A DNA stretch of 64,000 nucleotides from Streptomyces sp. NBRC 109706 (GCF_000974485.1 NZ_BBOM01000008.1:558001-622000), one strand, 5' to 3'; counted from the stretch's first letter, positions 7,348-16,122 are shown. Numbers and translations are program-made. The notes: generated from the letters alone by a model not told the origin.

Positions 7348-8645
7348 CAGCCCTCCAGCGCGCCCAACACCAGCCCCAGGGTCTCGACCATCTCCGATTC
7401 GCGGACGATGGTGTAGTCCCGGTCGTCGTGGTGTGCCTTGATCTCGATGGTCACCACATCGTCGCCGGCGAAGTAGCGGGCCTGGACCATGGACTCCCCG
7501 GTGTAGCCGTTCTCGCGGGTGATCAGATAGCCGGGTGATTCGACGGGCGGTGCCCAGAGCGTGGTGCCGAACCAGTCCAACTCGTCCGCCAGCCTGGCGT
7601 TCAGCCAGATCTCCCGAGGCTGCCTTCTCGGGTTCAGCAGATACGGGGCGACGTTGACGTGCACCCGCAGGATCTCCTCGGTGCTGCTCGCCTCGTGGAC
7701 TCTCGAAGGGGGGTCGTACCAGCACGAGAACCCAATGGTGTCGTCGGGGTCGACCGGGCCGTTCCCGCCTCCCCACTCCAACGGGCGTTCGGCTTCCAGC
7801 ACCTCCGTCAGCGCGTCGCACCGGTTCTCGTCCTCCAGGGCGAGGGTCGGGTTGTCGAACTGCCCGAGACCCGGGTACTCCTCGCCAGCGAAGGGGCTGA
7901 CCAGCGGAGGGCGTGGGGTTTCGCCGCCGCCGAGCGCGGTCACGATATCGGCGGCCTCCGCCAGCCCGTCCGATTCGAAGAGCCCGCCGGACGGCTCGCC
8001 GTTGAGGTACTGCCAGCCGCTGATGGTCAGTTGGTAGGTGGTGTCCTCCGATCGGAAGGAGGCGTGGACCTCGCCCCCCGGACGGTACTCGGGCTCCACA
8101 TGGCTGGCCCATCCGGCCTCGCCGGCCGGGAACGCGAGCAGCGGACCGAAGGCGACCGGTGAGCCCAGCTCGTGCTGCTGATCGACGTTCCGCAGCAGCG
8201 CCTCGTAGCGGTCGCGGGCCGTGTCGCCCCGGACGGCGAACAGGGAGGCGTGCACGTCGTTGGAGCCGCTTTCCTCCAGGCTGGATACCGGAGTGATGTA
8301 GGCGCAGCTGATGCCGTCCCCGCTCTCCTCGGCCTCCAGGAAGAGGTAGTTGCGCGCTGTCATCACCTCGGTGACGGCGGCGCAGAACGCTTCCGGACCG
8401 TCGGCGTAGCCCAGTGCGTCGGCGTCGGGGAAGGGCAGCTCGTCCAGCTCCCGTGCCGGGTCGAGGACGACATCCGGCTCCGCGCTCTCGTCCCCGGTGA
8501 GCAACCAGGTGCCACCGGAGCCGGCCAGAAAGGCCAGCAGCAGGCCGATGACGAGCGGCGCCCGCCGCCTGGCCGGGCGGTCCGACACCGGTGCCTCCGC
8601 CGGACTCTCGTCCCTCGCCGGCTCGCCGACAGCTTCGTCTGTCAC
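7347..8645 (-). CDS. Single-pass membrane-anchored extracytoplasmic protein with two repeated Cys domains
   Basis: The protein has 432 residues: a short charged cytosolic N-terminus (VTDEAVGEPARDES), one membrane helix (PLVIGLLLAFLAGSGGTWLL) and a long acidic extracytoplasmic part. That part looks like two related halves, each with a Cys in a helix followed by an S-C-aromatic strand: AFCAAVTEVM with ISCAY, and RCDALTEVL with FSCWY. Two disulfides are likely. This recalls the DUF3558-type exported proteins of actinomycetes, but I cannot confirm the family. The GTG at 8645 is chosen because GGGGGGAC precedes it and because the longer form would add a Cys/Gly-rich stretch. The gene is followed, with TGATG overlap, by the broken small gene. 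Function unknown. Confidence 0.7.
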   Translation of the reverse strand: MTDEAVGEPARDESPAEAPVSDRPARRRAPLVIGLLLAFLAGSGGTWLLTGDESAEPDVVLDPARELDELPFPDADALGYADGPEAFCAAVTEVMTARNYLFLEAEESGDGISCAYITPVSSLEESGSNDVHASLFAVRGDTARDRYEALLRNVDQQHELGSPVAFGPLLAFPAGEAGWASHVEPEYRPGGEVHASFRSEDTTYQLTISGWQYLNGEPSGGLFESDGLAEAADIVTALGGGETPRPPLVSPFAGEEYPGLGQFDNPTLALEDENRCDALTEVLEAERPLEWGGGNGPVDPDDTIGFSCWYDPPSRVHEASSTEEILRVHVNVAPYLLNPRRQPREIWLNARLADELDWFGTTLWAPPVESPGYLITRENGYTGESMVQARYFAGDDVVTIEIKAHHDDRDYTIVRESEMVETLGLVLGALEG

Positions 8646-8669
8646 TCTTGTCCCCCCGAACAGCCCTAC

Positions 8670-8693
8670 CCCGCACGCCACTTCGCGTGCGGG
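8670..8693. other. Hairpin in the leader of the membrane-anchored protein gene
   Basis: CCCGCACGC at 8670-8678 pairs perfectly with GCGTGCGGG at 8685-8693 across a 6-nt loop. It lies 25 bp upstream of the GTG at 8645. It may be a leader structure, a second terminator arm or an operator. Confidence 0.4.
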
Positions 8694-8744
8694 ACCGACG
8701 GCCGGTGAGACGGCCCGGGCGGCCCGACGGTTCCGGCCCGGGCG

Positions 8745-8768
8745 GGGACGGCAGCTTCCTGCCGTCCC
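8745..8768 (-). terminator. Hairpin terminator after the ABC importer-lyase operon
   Basis: GGGACGGCAG and CTGCCGTCCC form a perfect 10-bp stem with a 4-nt loop, nine bases past the stop of the lyase gene at 8777. No T tract follows, which is usual for high-GC actinomycete terminators. Confidence 0.65.
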
Positions 8769-8776
8769 GGTGACGT

Positions 8777-10150
8777 TTACACCCCCGGCCCCGCCAGGCG
8801 GGCCCGCGTCCCGGACGCGGTCCGGCGGGCGGCCGCGGCGGCGGCGCGGGCCGTCGCGGCCGACGCCCCGGTGTGGCGGTCGGGGCGCAGCAGCGCGTCG
8901 ATGGTGTCCGCGTCGAGCCGGGCCACGATCCGGGGATCGGCCGCCAGCAGCTCGGGGAAGGACCGGCCCTCGGAGGCCGCCGACTGCGCCGCCTCGTAGA
9001 CCACATGATGCGCCTCCTGGCGCCCCATCAGCCGGCCCAGCTCCAGCATCAGCGCCTCAGCCGTGATCATGCCGTCGGACAGATCGATATTGGCGCGCAT
9101 GCGGCCGGGGTTCAGCCGCAGCCCCGAGACGATCACCTCGACGCGCGTCAGGCTGTCGCCGGTCAGGACACAGGCCCGCGCCAGCGTCTCGAACAGGGCG
9201 CTGGGGAGATGGTCGGCCTCGTGCTCGTTGTGCATCGACTCCAGCGCCAGCGGCACCAGGGCCCGGATCTCGGCGGTGATGCCCAGCACGTCCTGGGACA
9301 GCTGCGGATTGCGCTTCTGCGGCATGGTGGAACTGCCGACCGTTCCGCTGGGAACGGGCTCCTCCACCTCGCCCAGCTCGGTCGACATCAGTGCGTAGAC
9401 CTCCCTGGCGATCCGTCCACAGCTCCCGGCGAGCAGCCCGAGCACACAGACGAACTCCGCGAGATGGTCCGTCACCGCGCGGGACGGGACGGCCATCGGC
9501 GTCAACCCCAGCCGGTCGGCCACCGCCGCCTGGAGCTCGGGCCCCCGGTCGCCGAAGGACGCGAACGTGCCCGCCGCGCCGCCCAGGATCGCCATGGTCA
9601 GCCGGGGACGCAGCTGCCACAGCCGCTCGACATGCCGATCGATCTCGTCGATCCAACTCGCCACCTTCAGACCGAAGGTGATCGGCACCGCGTGCTGGCC
9701 GTGGGTGCGGCCCGCCATCGGAAGGTCGGCGCCCCGTTCGGCGAGATCCGCCAGCGAACCCAGGATCCGCGCGAGGGTGTCGAGCAGCAGATCGTGCGCG
9801 TCGCGCAACACCAGCACATCCCCGGTCTGGGTGATGTTCTGGGTGGTGGCACCCCAGTGCACCCAGCCGCCGTGCGGATCGCCCACGACCCTGCTCAGCT
9901 CCGTGATCAGCGGCATCAACGGATGACTCATCCGCACCACGTCCGCGCGGACCCGGTCCAGATCCAGCCGTTCGACCCGGCAGGCGTCGACGATGGCGGT
10001 CGCGGCCTCCGCCGGGATCAGCCCCGCCGTGGCCTGGCAGTGTGCCAGCGCCGCCTCCACCTCCAGCCACCGCCGCCATCGCGGCACCGTCCCGAACAGC
10101 TCGGTCAGCCCGGTAGCCGGTACTCGTCCTGCCGTGAAACGGCACGTCAT
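8777..10150 (-). CDS. Fumarase/adenylosuccinate lyase superfamily enzyme
   Basis: This 457-residue enzyme carries the superfamily signature GSSTMPQKRNP (about residues 272-282, the mobile loop with the catalytic serine), GRTHGQHAVP and HWGATTQNITQT. The family makes fumarate-like products by beta-elimination of an amine or alkoxide (adenylosuccinate, argininosuccinate), or acts on 3-carboxymuconate. Length and the C-terminal region resemble the adenylosuccinate lyase/carboxymuconate cycloisomerase branch. It is the last gene of the LacI-controlled importer operon, 55 bp after the permease, so it more likely cleaves the imported compound (for example an N-substituted aspartate) than serves purine synthesis. 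The nitrosuccinate lyase CreD belongs to this superfamily, but no partner N-oxygenase is present here. The ATG at 10150 has GGCGGAAG upstream. The substrate is open. Confidence 0.8.
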   Translation of the reverse strand: MTCRFTAGRVPATGLTELFGTVPRWRRWLEVEAALAHCQATAGLIPAEAATAIVDACRVERLDLDRVRADVVRMSHPLMPLITELSRVVGDPHGGWVHWGATTQNITQTGDVLVLRDAHDLLLDTLARILGSLADLAERGADLPMAGRTHGQHAVPITFGLKVASWIDEIDRHVERLWQLRPRLTMAILGGAAGTFASFGDRGPELQAAVADRLGLTPMAVPSRAVTDHLAEFVCVLGLLAGSCGRIAREVYALMSTELGEVEEPVPSGTVGSSTMPQKRNPQLSQDVLGITAEIRALVPLALESMHNEHEADHLPSALFETLARACVLTGDSLTRVEVIVSGLRLNPGRMRANIDLSDGMITAEALMLELGRLMGRQEAHHVVYEAAQSAASEGRSFPELLAADPRIVARLDADTIDALLRPDRHTGASAATARAAAAAARRTASGTRARLAGPGV

Positions 10151-10205
10151 GCGTCTTCCGCCTTCGTCAACTTCATGGTCGATGTGGTGTCCCCCGGACC
10201 GGTCC

Positions 10206-11999
10206 TCACCCGGTGGGAGCCGCCGTCAGGGAGGCGGTGGTGGCCCCGGATCCGCGCCTGCCGCGCCGACCGGACTCGATCAGGTTCGAGATCGCCAGCA
10301 CCAGGAAGATGAGGACGATCTGGAACGTGCCGTAGGCCGCGGCCGTGCCGAACTCCGAGGAGTAGATGCGGTTGTAGATCTCCACGGAGATCGGCGCGTA
10401 GCCCGCCGGGTAGATCACCACGGAGGCCACGTACTCGCCGACGCCGTCCACGAACGCCAGCAGCGCGCCGGCGATGACGCCCTTCGCGACCAGCGGGAAG
10501 GTCACCGTCCGCAGTACCCGCAGCGGCGAGGCACCCAGGTTCCTGGCCGCCTCCTCCAGGGAGGGGTCGATCTGGTCCAGGGACGCCGAGGTGGAACGGA
10601 ACACCAGCGGCACATACCGCACGAAATAGGCCACCGGAAGGATCAACAGGGTGCCGACCAGCGGCAGTCCGAGGTTGGTGACGGAGGGCTCGTTGAAGCC
10701 CTGCACCAGGTTGACACCGATCACCGTGCCGGGCAGCGCCCACGGCAACATGATCATGATGTCCAGCACGGTCCTGCCCCGCGTCGGCCACCGGGCGATC
10801 ACCCAGGCCGCGGCCGCACCGATCAGAATCGCACCACAGGTGGCCAACAGGCTCATCTGCACACTGACCGAGATCGGCAGCAGACTGTCGTGTTCGGAGA
10901 AGATCTTCCGGAAGTTCTCAAAGGTGTAGTCGGGCGGCAGCACCTGGGTGGTCCAGGCACCGTCGACGGAGAACGACACCAGGACGATCACCAGCACCGG
11001 CGCCATCAGCACCAGGCTCAACACCGCGCTGCCCAACAGCGCGGCATAACGCGCTGGCCCCCGACTCACCGCCCGGTCCCGCTGCACCCCACGCGACATG
11101 CTGTGATGACTCCGCCGCCCCTGGTACCAGCGCATCGCGACCAGGAACATGATCGACACCACGGAGAGCACCGTGACCTGCGTCGCGGCCAGTTCGCTGT
11201 TGCCCGACGTCCGGGTGGAGACGATCCGCATGGTCAACGTCTGCACGTCGTACAGCTGGGGAGCGGTGAACGACGCCATCGACATCATGAACGTCAACAA
11301 CGCGCCCGAGACCAGCGCCGGCGTCAGCATCGGCAGGATCACCGTGCCCCACACCCGCGCCCGGCCAGCCCCGAGATTGGCCGCCGCCGCCTCCAACGAG
11401 GAGTCGAGCCCCGCCAGACCGGCCCGCACCGTCAGAAAGAAGAACGGATACATCGTGAAGGTGTGGACGACCAGCACCCCGGCCACGCCACTGACCGCCA
11501 CCGAGGCCGGCGCGATACCGAACCACGACGCCAGGGTGCGCGGCACGATCCCGGTCTCGCTGTACAGCAGCACGAACGAGACCGCCCCGATCAGCGGCGG
11601 CAGTGCCATCGGCAGAATCGCGAAGATCTCCAGCGGCCGACGCCCGGGAAAGTCGAACCTGGACAACAGCACCGCCAGCAGCGTGCCGACGATCCCACAG
11701 GTCAGGACCGAGCCGACCGAGATCCCGACCGACATCAGCAGCGCGTCCCGCGAGGCGCCGGACAGGAAGGAGCTGTAGTTCTCACCCGGCCCGTCACCGC
11801 TGACGCTGGTCACCGCCGTGGCGGCCATCGGCACCACCACGAACAGCAGCAGAACGAACACCACCGGCGCGGCCAGCACATAGACGAACCGGTCGTTGGC
11901 GACCGAGATCCGCCGGGACCGCCGCCGGCCCGAACCGGACGCGCGAGGCGACGAAGGGGGCGAAGAGGGCGAGGTGGGGGAGGAGTCGACGATCGTCAT
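10206..11999 (-). CDS. ABC importer permease, two fused membrane domains
   Basis: The protein has 597 residues with two homologous inner-membrane permease halves in one chain, as in the Fe(III) permease FbpB and thiamine permease ThiP. Each half has the cytoplasmic coupling loop that contacts the ATPase: LEAAAANLGAGRARVWGTVI in the first and EEAARNLGASPLRVLRTV in the second. The N-terminus is serine-rich and basic before the first helix. Its ATG overlaps the ATPase stop by four bases (ATGA), so subunits are made together. It forms the channel for the ligand delivered by the lipoprotein encoded at 13212-14249. The family handles ferric ions, thiamine, phosphonates and other small anions; no residue visible here decides among them. 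Confidence 0.88.
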   Translation of the reverse strand: MTIVDSSPTSPSSPPSSPRASGSGRRRSRRISVANDRFVYVLAAPVVFVLLLFVVVPMAATAVTSVSGDGPGENYSSFLSGASRDALLMSVGISVGSVLTCGIVGTLLAVLLSRFDFPGRRPLEIFAILPMALPPLIGAVSFVLLYSETGIVPRTLASWFGIAPASVAVSGVAGVLVVHTFTMYPFFFLTVRAGLAGLDSSLEAAAANLGAGRARVWGTVILPMLTPALVSGALLTFMMSMASFTAPQLYDVQTLTMRIVSTRTSGNSELAATQVTVLSVVSIMFLVAMRWYQGRRSHHSMSRGVQRDRAVSRGPARYAALLGSAVLSLVLMAPVLVIVLVSFSVDGAWTTQVLPPDYTFENFRKIFSEHDSLLPISVSVQMSLLATCGAILIGAAAAWVIARWPTRGRTVLDIMIMLPWALPGTVIGVNLVQGFNEPSVTNLGLPLVGTLLILPVAYFVRYVPLVFRSTSASLDQIDPSLEEAARNLGASPLRVLRTVTFPLVAKGVIAGALLAFVDGVGEYVASVVIYPAGYAPISVEIYNRIYSSEFGTAAAYGTFQIVLIFLVLAISNLIESGRRGRRGSGATTASLTAAPTG

Positions 12000-13057
12000 G
12001 CCGTCACCAGCCAGGCCCTGGGCGCCTCACAGGCGAGCGATACCTCGTCGCCGGGACGAGGACCCGCGGACTGGTCGGGGGTGGTGACATGGACGGTGTG
12101 CCCGCCCACGGTCACATCATAGGAGCTGGTGGCCCCGTTGAACTCCAGACGCGCCACCGTGCCGCGCAGCACCCCCTCGTCCTCGGGGACAAAACGCAGG
12201 GTCTCCGGACGCAGCGAGACGGAGCTGCGGTCGCCGACGGCCAGCTCCAGATCCGCACGCCGGGACACCGTCACTTTCGCACCACCCGGCAACGCGACGG
12301 TGACCTCCCGTTCGGCCACCTCCGCCACCTCGACAGGGAGCACATTGCTGCGTCCGATGAAACGGGCCACAAAGGCGGTCGACGGACGGTGGTAGATCTC
12401 CCGAGGGGTGTCCACCTGATGCACCCGGCCCGCGTCCAGCACCGCGATCCGGTCGCTCATCGCCATCGCCTCGGCCTGGTCATGGGTCACATACACGCCG
12501 GTGATGCCCGCGTCGCCCTGCACCCGGCGGATCTGGGCGCGGGTCTCCTCCCGCAGCTTGGCGTCGAGGTTGGACAGCGGCTCGTCCAGCAGCAGGACGG
12601 AAGGGGACACGACGACCGCCCTGGCCAGCGCGACCCGCTGCTGCTGGCCACCGGACAGCTCGTTGATCCTGCGGTCCTGATACCCCGTCAGCCCCACATC
12701 GGCCAGGGCCCGCGTCACCCGGTCCGCCTTCTCCTGCTTGCCCACCTTGCGAACGGTCAGCCCGTAGGCGACGTTCTGCGCCACCGAAAGATGTGGGAAG
12801 AGCGCGTAGTTCTGGAACACCATGCTGGTGTCCCGCTTGTTGGGGGGAATCCGGGTCAGATCGCGATCGCCGAACAGCACCCGCCCGCTGGTGGGTTGGA
12901 CGAAGCCGGCGATGATCCGCAGCATGGTCGACTTGCCGCACCCTGACGGGCCGAGCAGCGTGAAGAACTCGCCGGCGGCGATGGTCAGATCCATCGAGAT
13001 CGGTGGGGAACCCTCCCCGTACACCTTGGTGACATGGTCGAGTCGGACGGGAATCAT
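11996..13057 (-). CDS. ABC importer ATP-binding subunit (PotA/FbpC type)
   Basis: The protein has 353 residues with Walker A GPSGCGKST, Q-loop FQNYALFPH, signature LSGGQQQRVALARA, Walker B VLLLDEPLSNLD and the H-loop YVTHDQAEAM. The C-terminal third (from about residue 240) looks like a TOBE regulatory domain, as in PotA, FbpC and MalK. It powers the fused permease, whose start codon overlaps this gene's stop (ATGA). The ATG at 13057 has CGGAG upstream. A 154-bp spacer separates it from the binding-protein gene. Confidence 0.92.
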   Translation of the reverse strand: MIPVRLDHVTKVYGEGSPPISMDLTIAAGEFFTLLGPSGCGKSTMLRIIAGFVQPTSGRVLFGDRDLTRIPPNKRDTSMVFQNYALFPHLSVAQNVAYGLTVRKVGKQEKADRVTRALADVGLTGYQDRRINELSGGQQQRVALARAVVVSPSVLLLDEPLSNLDAKLREETRAQIRRVQGDAGITGVYVTHDQAEAMAMSDRIAVLDAGRVHQVDTPREIYHRPSTAFVARFIGRSNVLPVEVAEVAEREVTVALPGGAKVTVSRRADLELAVGDRSSVSLRPETLRFVPEDEGVLRGTVARLEFNGATSSYDVTVGGHTVHVTTPDQSAGPRPGDEVSLACEAPRAWLVTA

Positions 13058-13211
13058 GCGTGCTCCGGAGTGGGTGTGACGACGTCTGCGCGTCGGTGAA
13101 CCGTGGTCTGTGCGGAGGCCGTTGCCGGTGCCGGCCCCGAGCGGACGGGAACGGGGAACGGCGGCCGCGAGCGGACGGGCGCCGGGGGCCCGTGGTGCGG
13201 GGCGGGACTCA

Positions 13212-14249
13212 TCAGCCCCGGCCCTGGATGTTCTCGGCCCAGTACTCGAACCACTCGTCCTGATGCCGGTTGACCTCGTCCCAGTCCACCGGCATCTCCG
13301 TCACTTCGAGATCGGCCAGCCACTGCGGCGTGCGCTCAAGCGGAATCGTGGGGTACTGGAAGAAGTCGTCGGCCAGGCCCTGCTGTACATCGCTGCTGAG
13401 CAGAAAGCGAAGAAACTCGTCAGCGCCCTTGCTGTTGGGGCCACCGCGGACCTTGCCCACGCCGTCCATCAGCATCGGGGCACCCGAGGAGGGGATCACC
13501 GGCTCCATCGCCATGCCGAGATCGCGCTGGACCAGCGTGTCCTGGAGGTTCCAGACGCTGATCGCCGCCTCCTGACGGTTCACCCGCAGATAGAGGTCGG
13601 TCGGATTGGCCGTGTACGCCTTGGTGTTGGCGTCCAGCTGGCGCAACCACTCGTAGCCGGGGCCCGGATCGCCGTCGGGCTGGCCCTCGCGCCAGATCAT
13701 CGCGCAGAAGATGCCGCGCATCGTGCCCGAGGACGCCACATCGCGGATCAGGATGTTGCCCCGGTGCTCGGGACGGATCAGATCGTCCCAGTCCCGCGGC
13801 GCCTGGTCGGGGGTGAGCATCTCGGGGTTGTAGAAGATCATCTGGACCACCCGCATCTCGCCGAGCCACAGGTTGTCCTCGCCACGGAACTCCGCCGGGA
13901 TCGCCTCGACCACATCGCGGGCGGCCGGCGTCAACAACTCGTCGGCCACGGCCTGTTCGAACTGCTGCGGAGTGCCGCCCCACCAGATGTCGGCCTGCGG
14001 CCTGGCCTTCTCGGCGCCGATCCGGGCGAGCACGTCCTGAGCGCCCATGGTGAGCACGCGCACCTTGCCCCGCCAGTGCGGATGGCTCTCCTCGAACGCC
14101 GCGATGACCCCCTCCGTGATGGCCTCGGGCCTGGCGCCGTAGATGGTCAGGTTGTCCCCGGACGAGGCCATGAGATCGAGGCCGCATCCGGCGAGCGGCA
14201 GACTCACCAGACCGCCCGAGGCGAGCCTCAGCCATGTACGACGCTTCAT
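13212..14249 (-). CDS. Extracellular solute-binding lipoprotein of the ABC importer
   Basis: The protein has 345 residues. An N-terminal basic stretch, a hydrophobic segment and the lipobox LAGC mark it as a secreted lipoprotein anchored at the outer face of the membrane. The body (LTIYGARPEAITEGVIAAFE, ADIWWGGTPQQFEQA, DWDDLIRPEHRGNILIRD) matches the AfuA/FbpA and 2-aminoethylphosphonate binding-protein group, which closes over small anionic or metal-chelate ligands. The conserved double tyrosine of ferric-binding proteins is not evident, so iron is only one option. It is the first gene of the operon, with AAGGAG before the ATG at 14249 and twin palindromic operators upstream. Confidence 0.88.
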   Translation of the reverse strand: MKRRTWLRLASGGLVSLPLAGCGLDLMASSGDNLTIYGARPEAITEGVIAAFEESHPHWRGKVRVLTMGAQDVLARIGAEKARPQADIWWGGTPQQFEQAVADELLTPAARDVVEAIPAEFRGEDNLWLGEMRVVQMIFYNPEMLTPDQAPRDWDDLIRPEHRGNILIRDVASSGTMRGIFCAMIWREGQPDGDPGPGYEWLRQLDANTKAYTANPTDLYLRVNRQEAAISVWNLQDTLVQRDLGMAMEPVIPSSGAPMLMDGVGKVRGGPNSKGADEFLRFLLSSDVQQGLADDFFQYPTIPLERTPQWLADLEVTEMPVDWDEVNRHQDEWFEYWAENIQGRG

Positions 14250-14296
14250 TGCTGCTCCTTCGCAGACCCTCGGATCGCAAGACCTTCGACGCGATG

Positions 14297-14314
14297 TGCT
14301 AGATCGATCTAGCA
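14297..14314. promoter_or_regulatory. LacI-family operator O1 (18-bp perfect palindrome)
   Basis: TGCTAGATCGATCTAGCA is its own reverse complement. It has a central CG step, as LacI/GalR sites do, and lies between the promoter and the start of the binding-protein gene. The adjacent LacI-type gene is the obvious candidate to bind it. Confidence 0.85.
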
Positions 14315-14328
14315 GTAACCGTCTGTGC

Positions 14329-14346
14329 TGCTAGATCGATCTAGCA
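14329..14346. promoter_or_regulatory. LacI-family operator O2 (identical 18-bp palindrome)
   Basis: This is an exact second copy of the 18-bp palindrome, 32 bp centre to centre from O1, about three helical turns. Two dimers could bind the same DNA face. It begins about ten bases downstream of the likely -10 element, so binding would block RNA polymerase. Confidence 0.85.
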
Positions 14347-14356
14347 AGTCGACAGC

Positions 14357-14385
14357 ATAAAATACTTCACCCTCGGTGATGTCAA
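14357..14385 (-). promoter_or_regulatory. Promoter of the importer-lyase operon
   Basis: On the minus strand a perfect TTGACA (14380-14385) is followed after 17 bp by TTTTAT (14357-14362), a housekeeping sigma-type promoter. The -35 box overlaps the stop codon of the LacI gene, and both operators lie just downstream. Confidence 0.7.
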
Positions 14386-15395
14386 GGGGTGCGGCAGCCG
14401 CAGGATTCGCGGATGGCCAGCTCCGGCTCGGAACGGTGCACGACGGGGGCGGCGTAGGGGTCCGTCATCCGGTCGAGCAGCAGCCGGGCCGCGCGTTGTC
14501 CGAGGCGTCGGCCGTGCACGGCGATGCTGGTCAGGGGCGGCTCCCAGAGGGCGGCCCCGGGGATGTCGTCGTAACCGATCACCCGCACCCCCTCGCCGCC
14601 GACGCCGCGTTCGCGCAGCGCCCGGTAGAGGCCGAAGGCGACGCTGTCGCTGTGGCAGACGACGCCGTCGGGCAACTCCCCGCGGTCCAGCAGTTCGCGG
14701 CCGGCCGCGAGACCGCCGCCGCCGCTGGTCTCGCTCGGCAGATCGATCAACTCCTCGACCTGACCGCCCGAGGACTCAGCGGCCCGGCGCACCCCGGACA
14801 GCCGCTCGTGCCGTGACAGCATCCACGCCGGCCCGCCCAGATAGGCCAGCCTTCGGCAGCCGTGCTCGACGAGGTGCTGACCGGCGAGTTCGCCGCCGCG
14901 GATGTCGTCGGTGCCGACGAAGCTGGTCCGGGCGCCCTCGACATAGCGGGTGACAAAGACATGGCCGAGGCCGCTCGCCGTCAACCGCTCGGTGAGCGCC
15001 GGGTCGGTGCCGCTGGCCGGGACCATCGCCAGCCCGGCGATCTTGTGCTCCTGGAGAGCGGCCACGGCCTCGTCCTGTTGTGCGGCGTCATCGCGGGTGA
15101 CCGTCAACAGCGGGAGATAGCCGGCCTGCCGGAACTCGGCCTCAAGGCCCAGGATGACCTCGGCGAGGTTGGGGTTGCCGATGTTGGTCACCACCACACC
15201 GACCACCCGGGCGTGCCGGGTGCGCAGCGAGGCGGCCACCTGGTCGTAGATATAGCCGAGTTCGGCCATGGACGCGAGAACGCGCTCCCGGGTCCGGGGC
15301 GCCACCCGCCCGGTGCCCCGGAGCACCAAAGACGCCGTCGCCCGCGACACACCCGCGTGTGCGGCGACATCCCGCAGCGTAACCTTCTCGCTCAC
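14382..15395 (-). CDS. LacI-family transcriptional repressor
   Basis: The protein has 337 residues. The N-terminal helix-turn-helix and hinge (VTLRDVAAHAGVSRATASLVL, then RTRERVLASMAELGY) are typical LacI/GalR. The rest is a periplasmic-binding-protein-like ligand domain (VVGVVVTNIGNPNLAEVI, VRVIGYDDIPGA). The GTG at 15395 starts directly at the HTH; a longer in-frame form to 15533 adds 46 disordered residues and is less likely. It lies directly upstream of the importer operon on the same strand. It probably represses that operon until its ligand, likely the imported compound or a breakdown product, is bound. Confidence 0.9.
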   Translation of the reverse strand: MSEKVTLRDVAAHAGVSRATASLVLRGTGRVAPRTRERVLASMAELGYIYDQVAASLRTRHARVVGVVVTNIGNPNLAEVILGLEAEFRQAGYLPLLTVTRDDAAQQDEAVAALQEHKIAGLAMVPASGTDPALTERLTASGLGHVFVTRYVEGARTSFVGTDDIRGGELAGQHLVEHGCRRLAYLGGPAWMLSRHERLSGVRRAAESSGGQVEELIDLPSETSGGGGLAAGRELLDRGELPDGVVCHSDSVAFGLYRALRERGVGGEGVRVIGYDDIPGAALWEPPLTSIAVHGRRLGQRAARLLLDRMTDPYAAPVVHRSEPELAIRESCGCRTP

Positions 15396-15597
15396 CCGCC
15401 AGATACTACTGCCGGGCGCTCCCGCCGTGACGACACTCAGTGACGTCCTGGCCGCCGCTCGGTGGCCGGGGGTGTCGCCTCTGTTCCGGTTTGTGGGGCG
15501 AGGGCCTGCTTTGGGGTCGGATGGGGCGGTCACGGCCCCGACACAATGCCTGGACGTCTATTAACGCGGCGCCCACTGGGTTCCTAGAGTCACTTTC

Positions 15598-16122
15598 ATG
15601 TCCACACGCGGCCGTGGTGCCAACCGCTCGTCGAACCCCTACCGCTTCAGCTTCGACTTCATCCGGCGGTGGGAGAAGCGACTGACGGTGGTGATCCTCG
15701 TCGGCTTCGGGGTGGGCGCGGTGCTGGTGTTGGCGGGGTTGGGACTGGGTGGGCTCTTCGACGGCGACGTTCCGGACGACGACCCGCGCTGGAACCTGGT
15801 GTGGGGGCTGCTGATCGCCGGGGTGGCGGTGGCCGGTCTCGCCATCCTCGTTCCGCTGCTGATCGGTTGCCTGATGGGCGGGCTGTCGATCCACCGGTTC
15901 GGCTGGATCCCGGGGCTGCTCACCTTTGTCGGCATCCTGGGCACGGCGACCGGACTGGCGCTGGACGACGGCCGGTTGCCCGACCGGCTGTCCGGCTGGC
16001 TCACCCCGGCCGGCATCACGACCCTGGTCGCCGGGGTGCTGGGCTTCTTCCTGGTCGGCTACCTGGCCAGGGTCCCCATCCACGGCCCGGCCGAGGAGCC
16101 GGCGTGGCTGCGCAAACGGTAG
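15598..16122 (+). CDS. Small membrane protein with about four helices, function unknown
   Basis: The protein has 174 residues with hydrophobic stretches at about 30-52, 66-92, 99-120 and 135-155, and a basic N-terminus (SSNPYRFSFDFIRRWEKR). There is no recognisable catalytic motif. It is divergent from the LacI gene across a 202-bp spacer and upstream of the betaine transporter genes, but a 314-bp gap and a hairpin make it unlikely to share their transcript. No clear ribosome site precedes the ATG. Coding is supported by composition and by regular alternation of helices and loops. Confidence 0.6.
   Translation: MSTRGRGANRSSNPYRFSFDFIRRWEKRLTVVILVGFGVGAVLVLAGLGLGGLFDGDVPDDDPRWNLVWGLLIAGVAVAGLAILVPLLIGCLMGGLSIHRFGWIPGLLTFVGILGTATGLALDDGRLPDRLSGWLTPAGITTLVAGVLGFFLVGYLARVPIHGPAEEPAWLRKR

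Noticed and set aside
7225..9006. Minus-strand frame of 593 residues across the membrane-protein gene
   Set aside because: It is out of frame with two well-supported genes and Arg/Gly-rich. Only its last 40 residues matter, as the front half of the broken small gene.
8777..10150. Lyase as housekeeping purB or as a nitrosuccinate lyase
   Set aside because: The operon with a regulated importer argues against purB, and no CreE-like oxygenase is nearby; neither function can be assigned.
13054..13323. Minus-strand frame of 89 residues between binding protein and ATPase genes
   Set aside because: It overlaps the end of the binding-protein gene, has low-complexity Pro/Arg sequence and no ribosome site.
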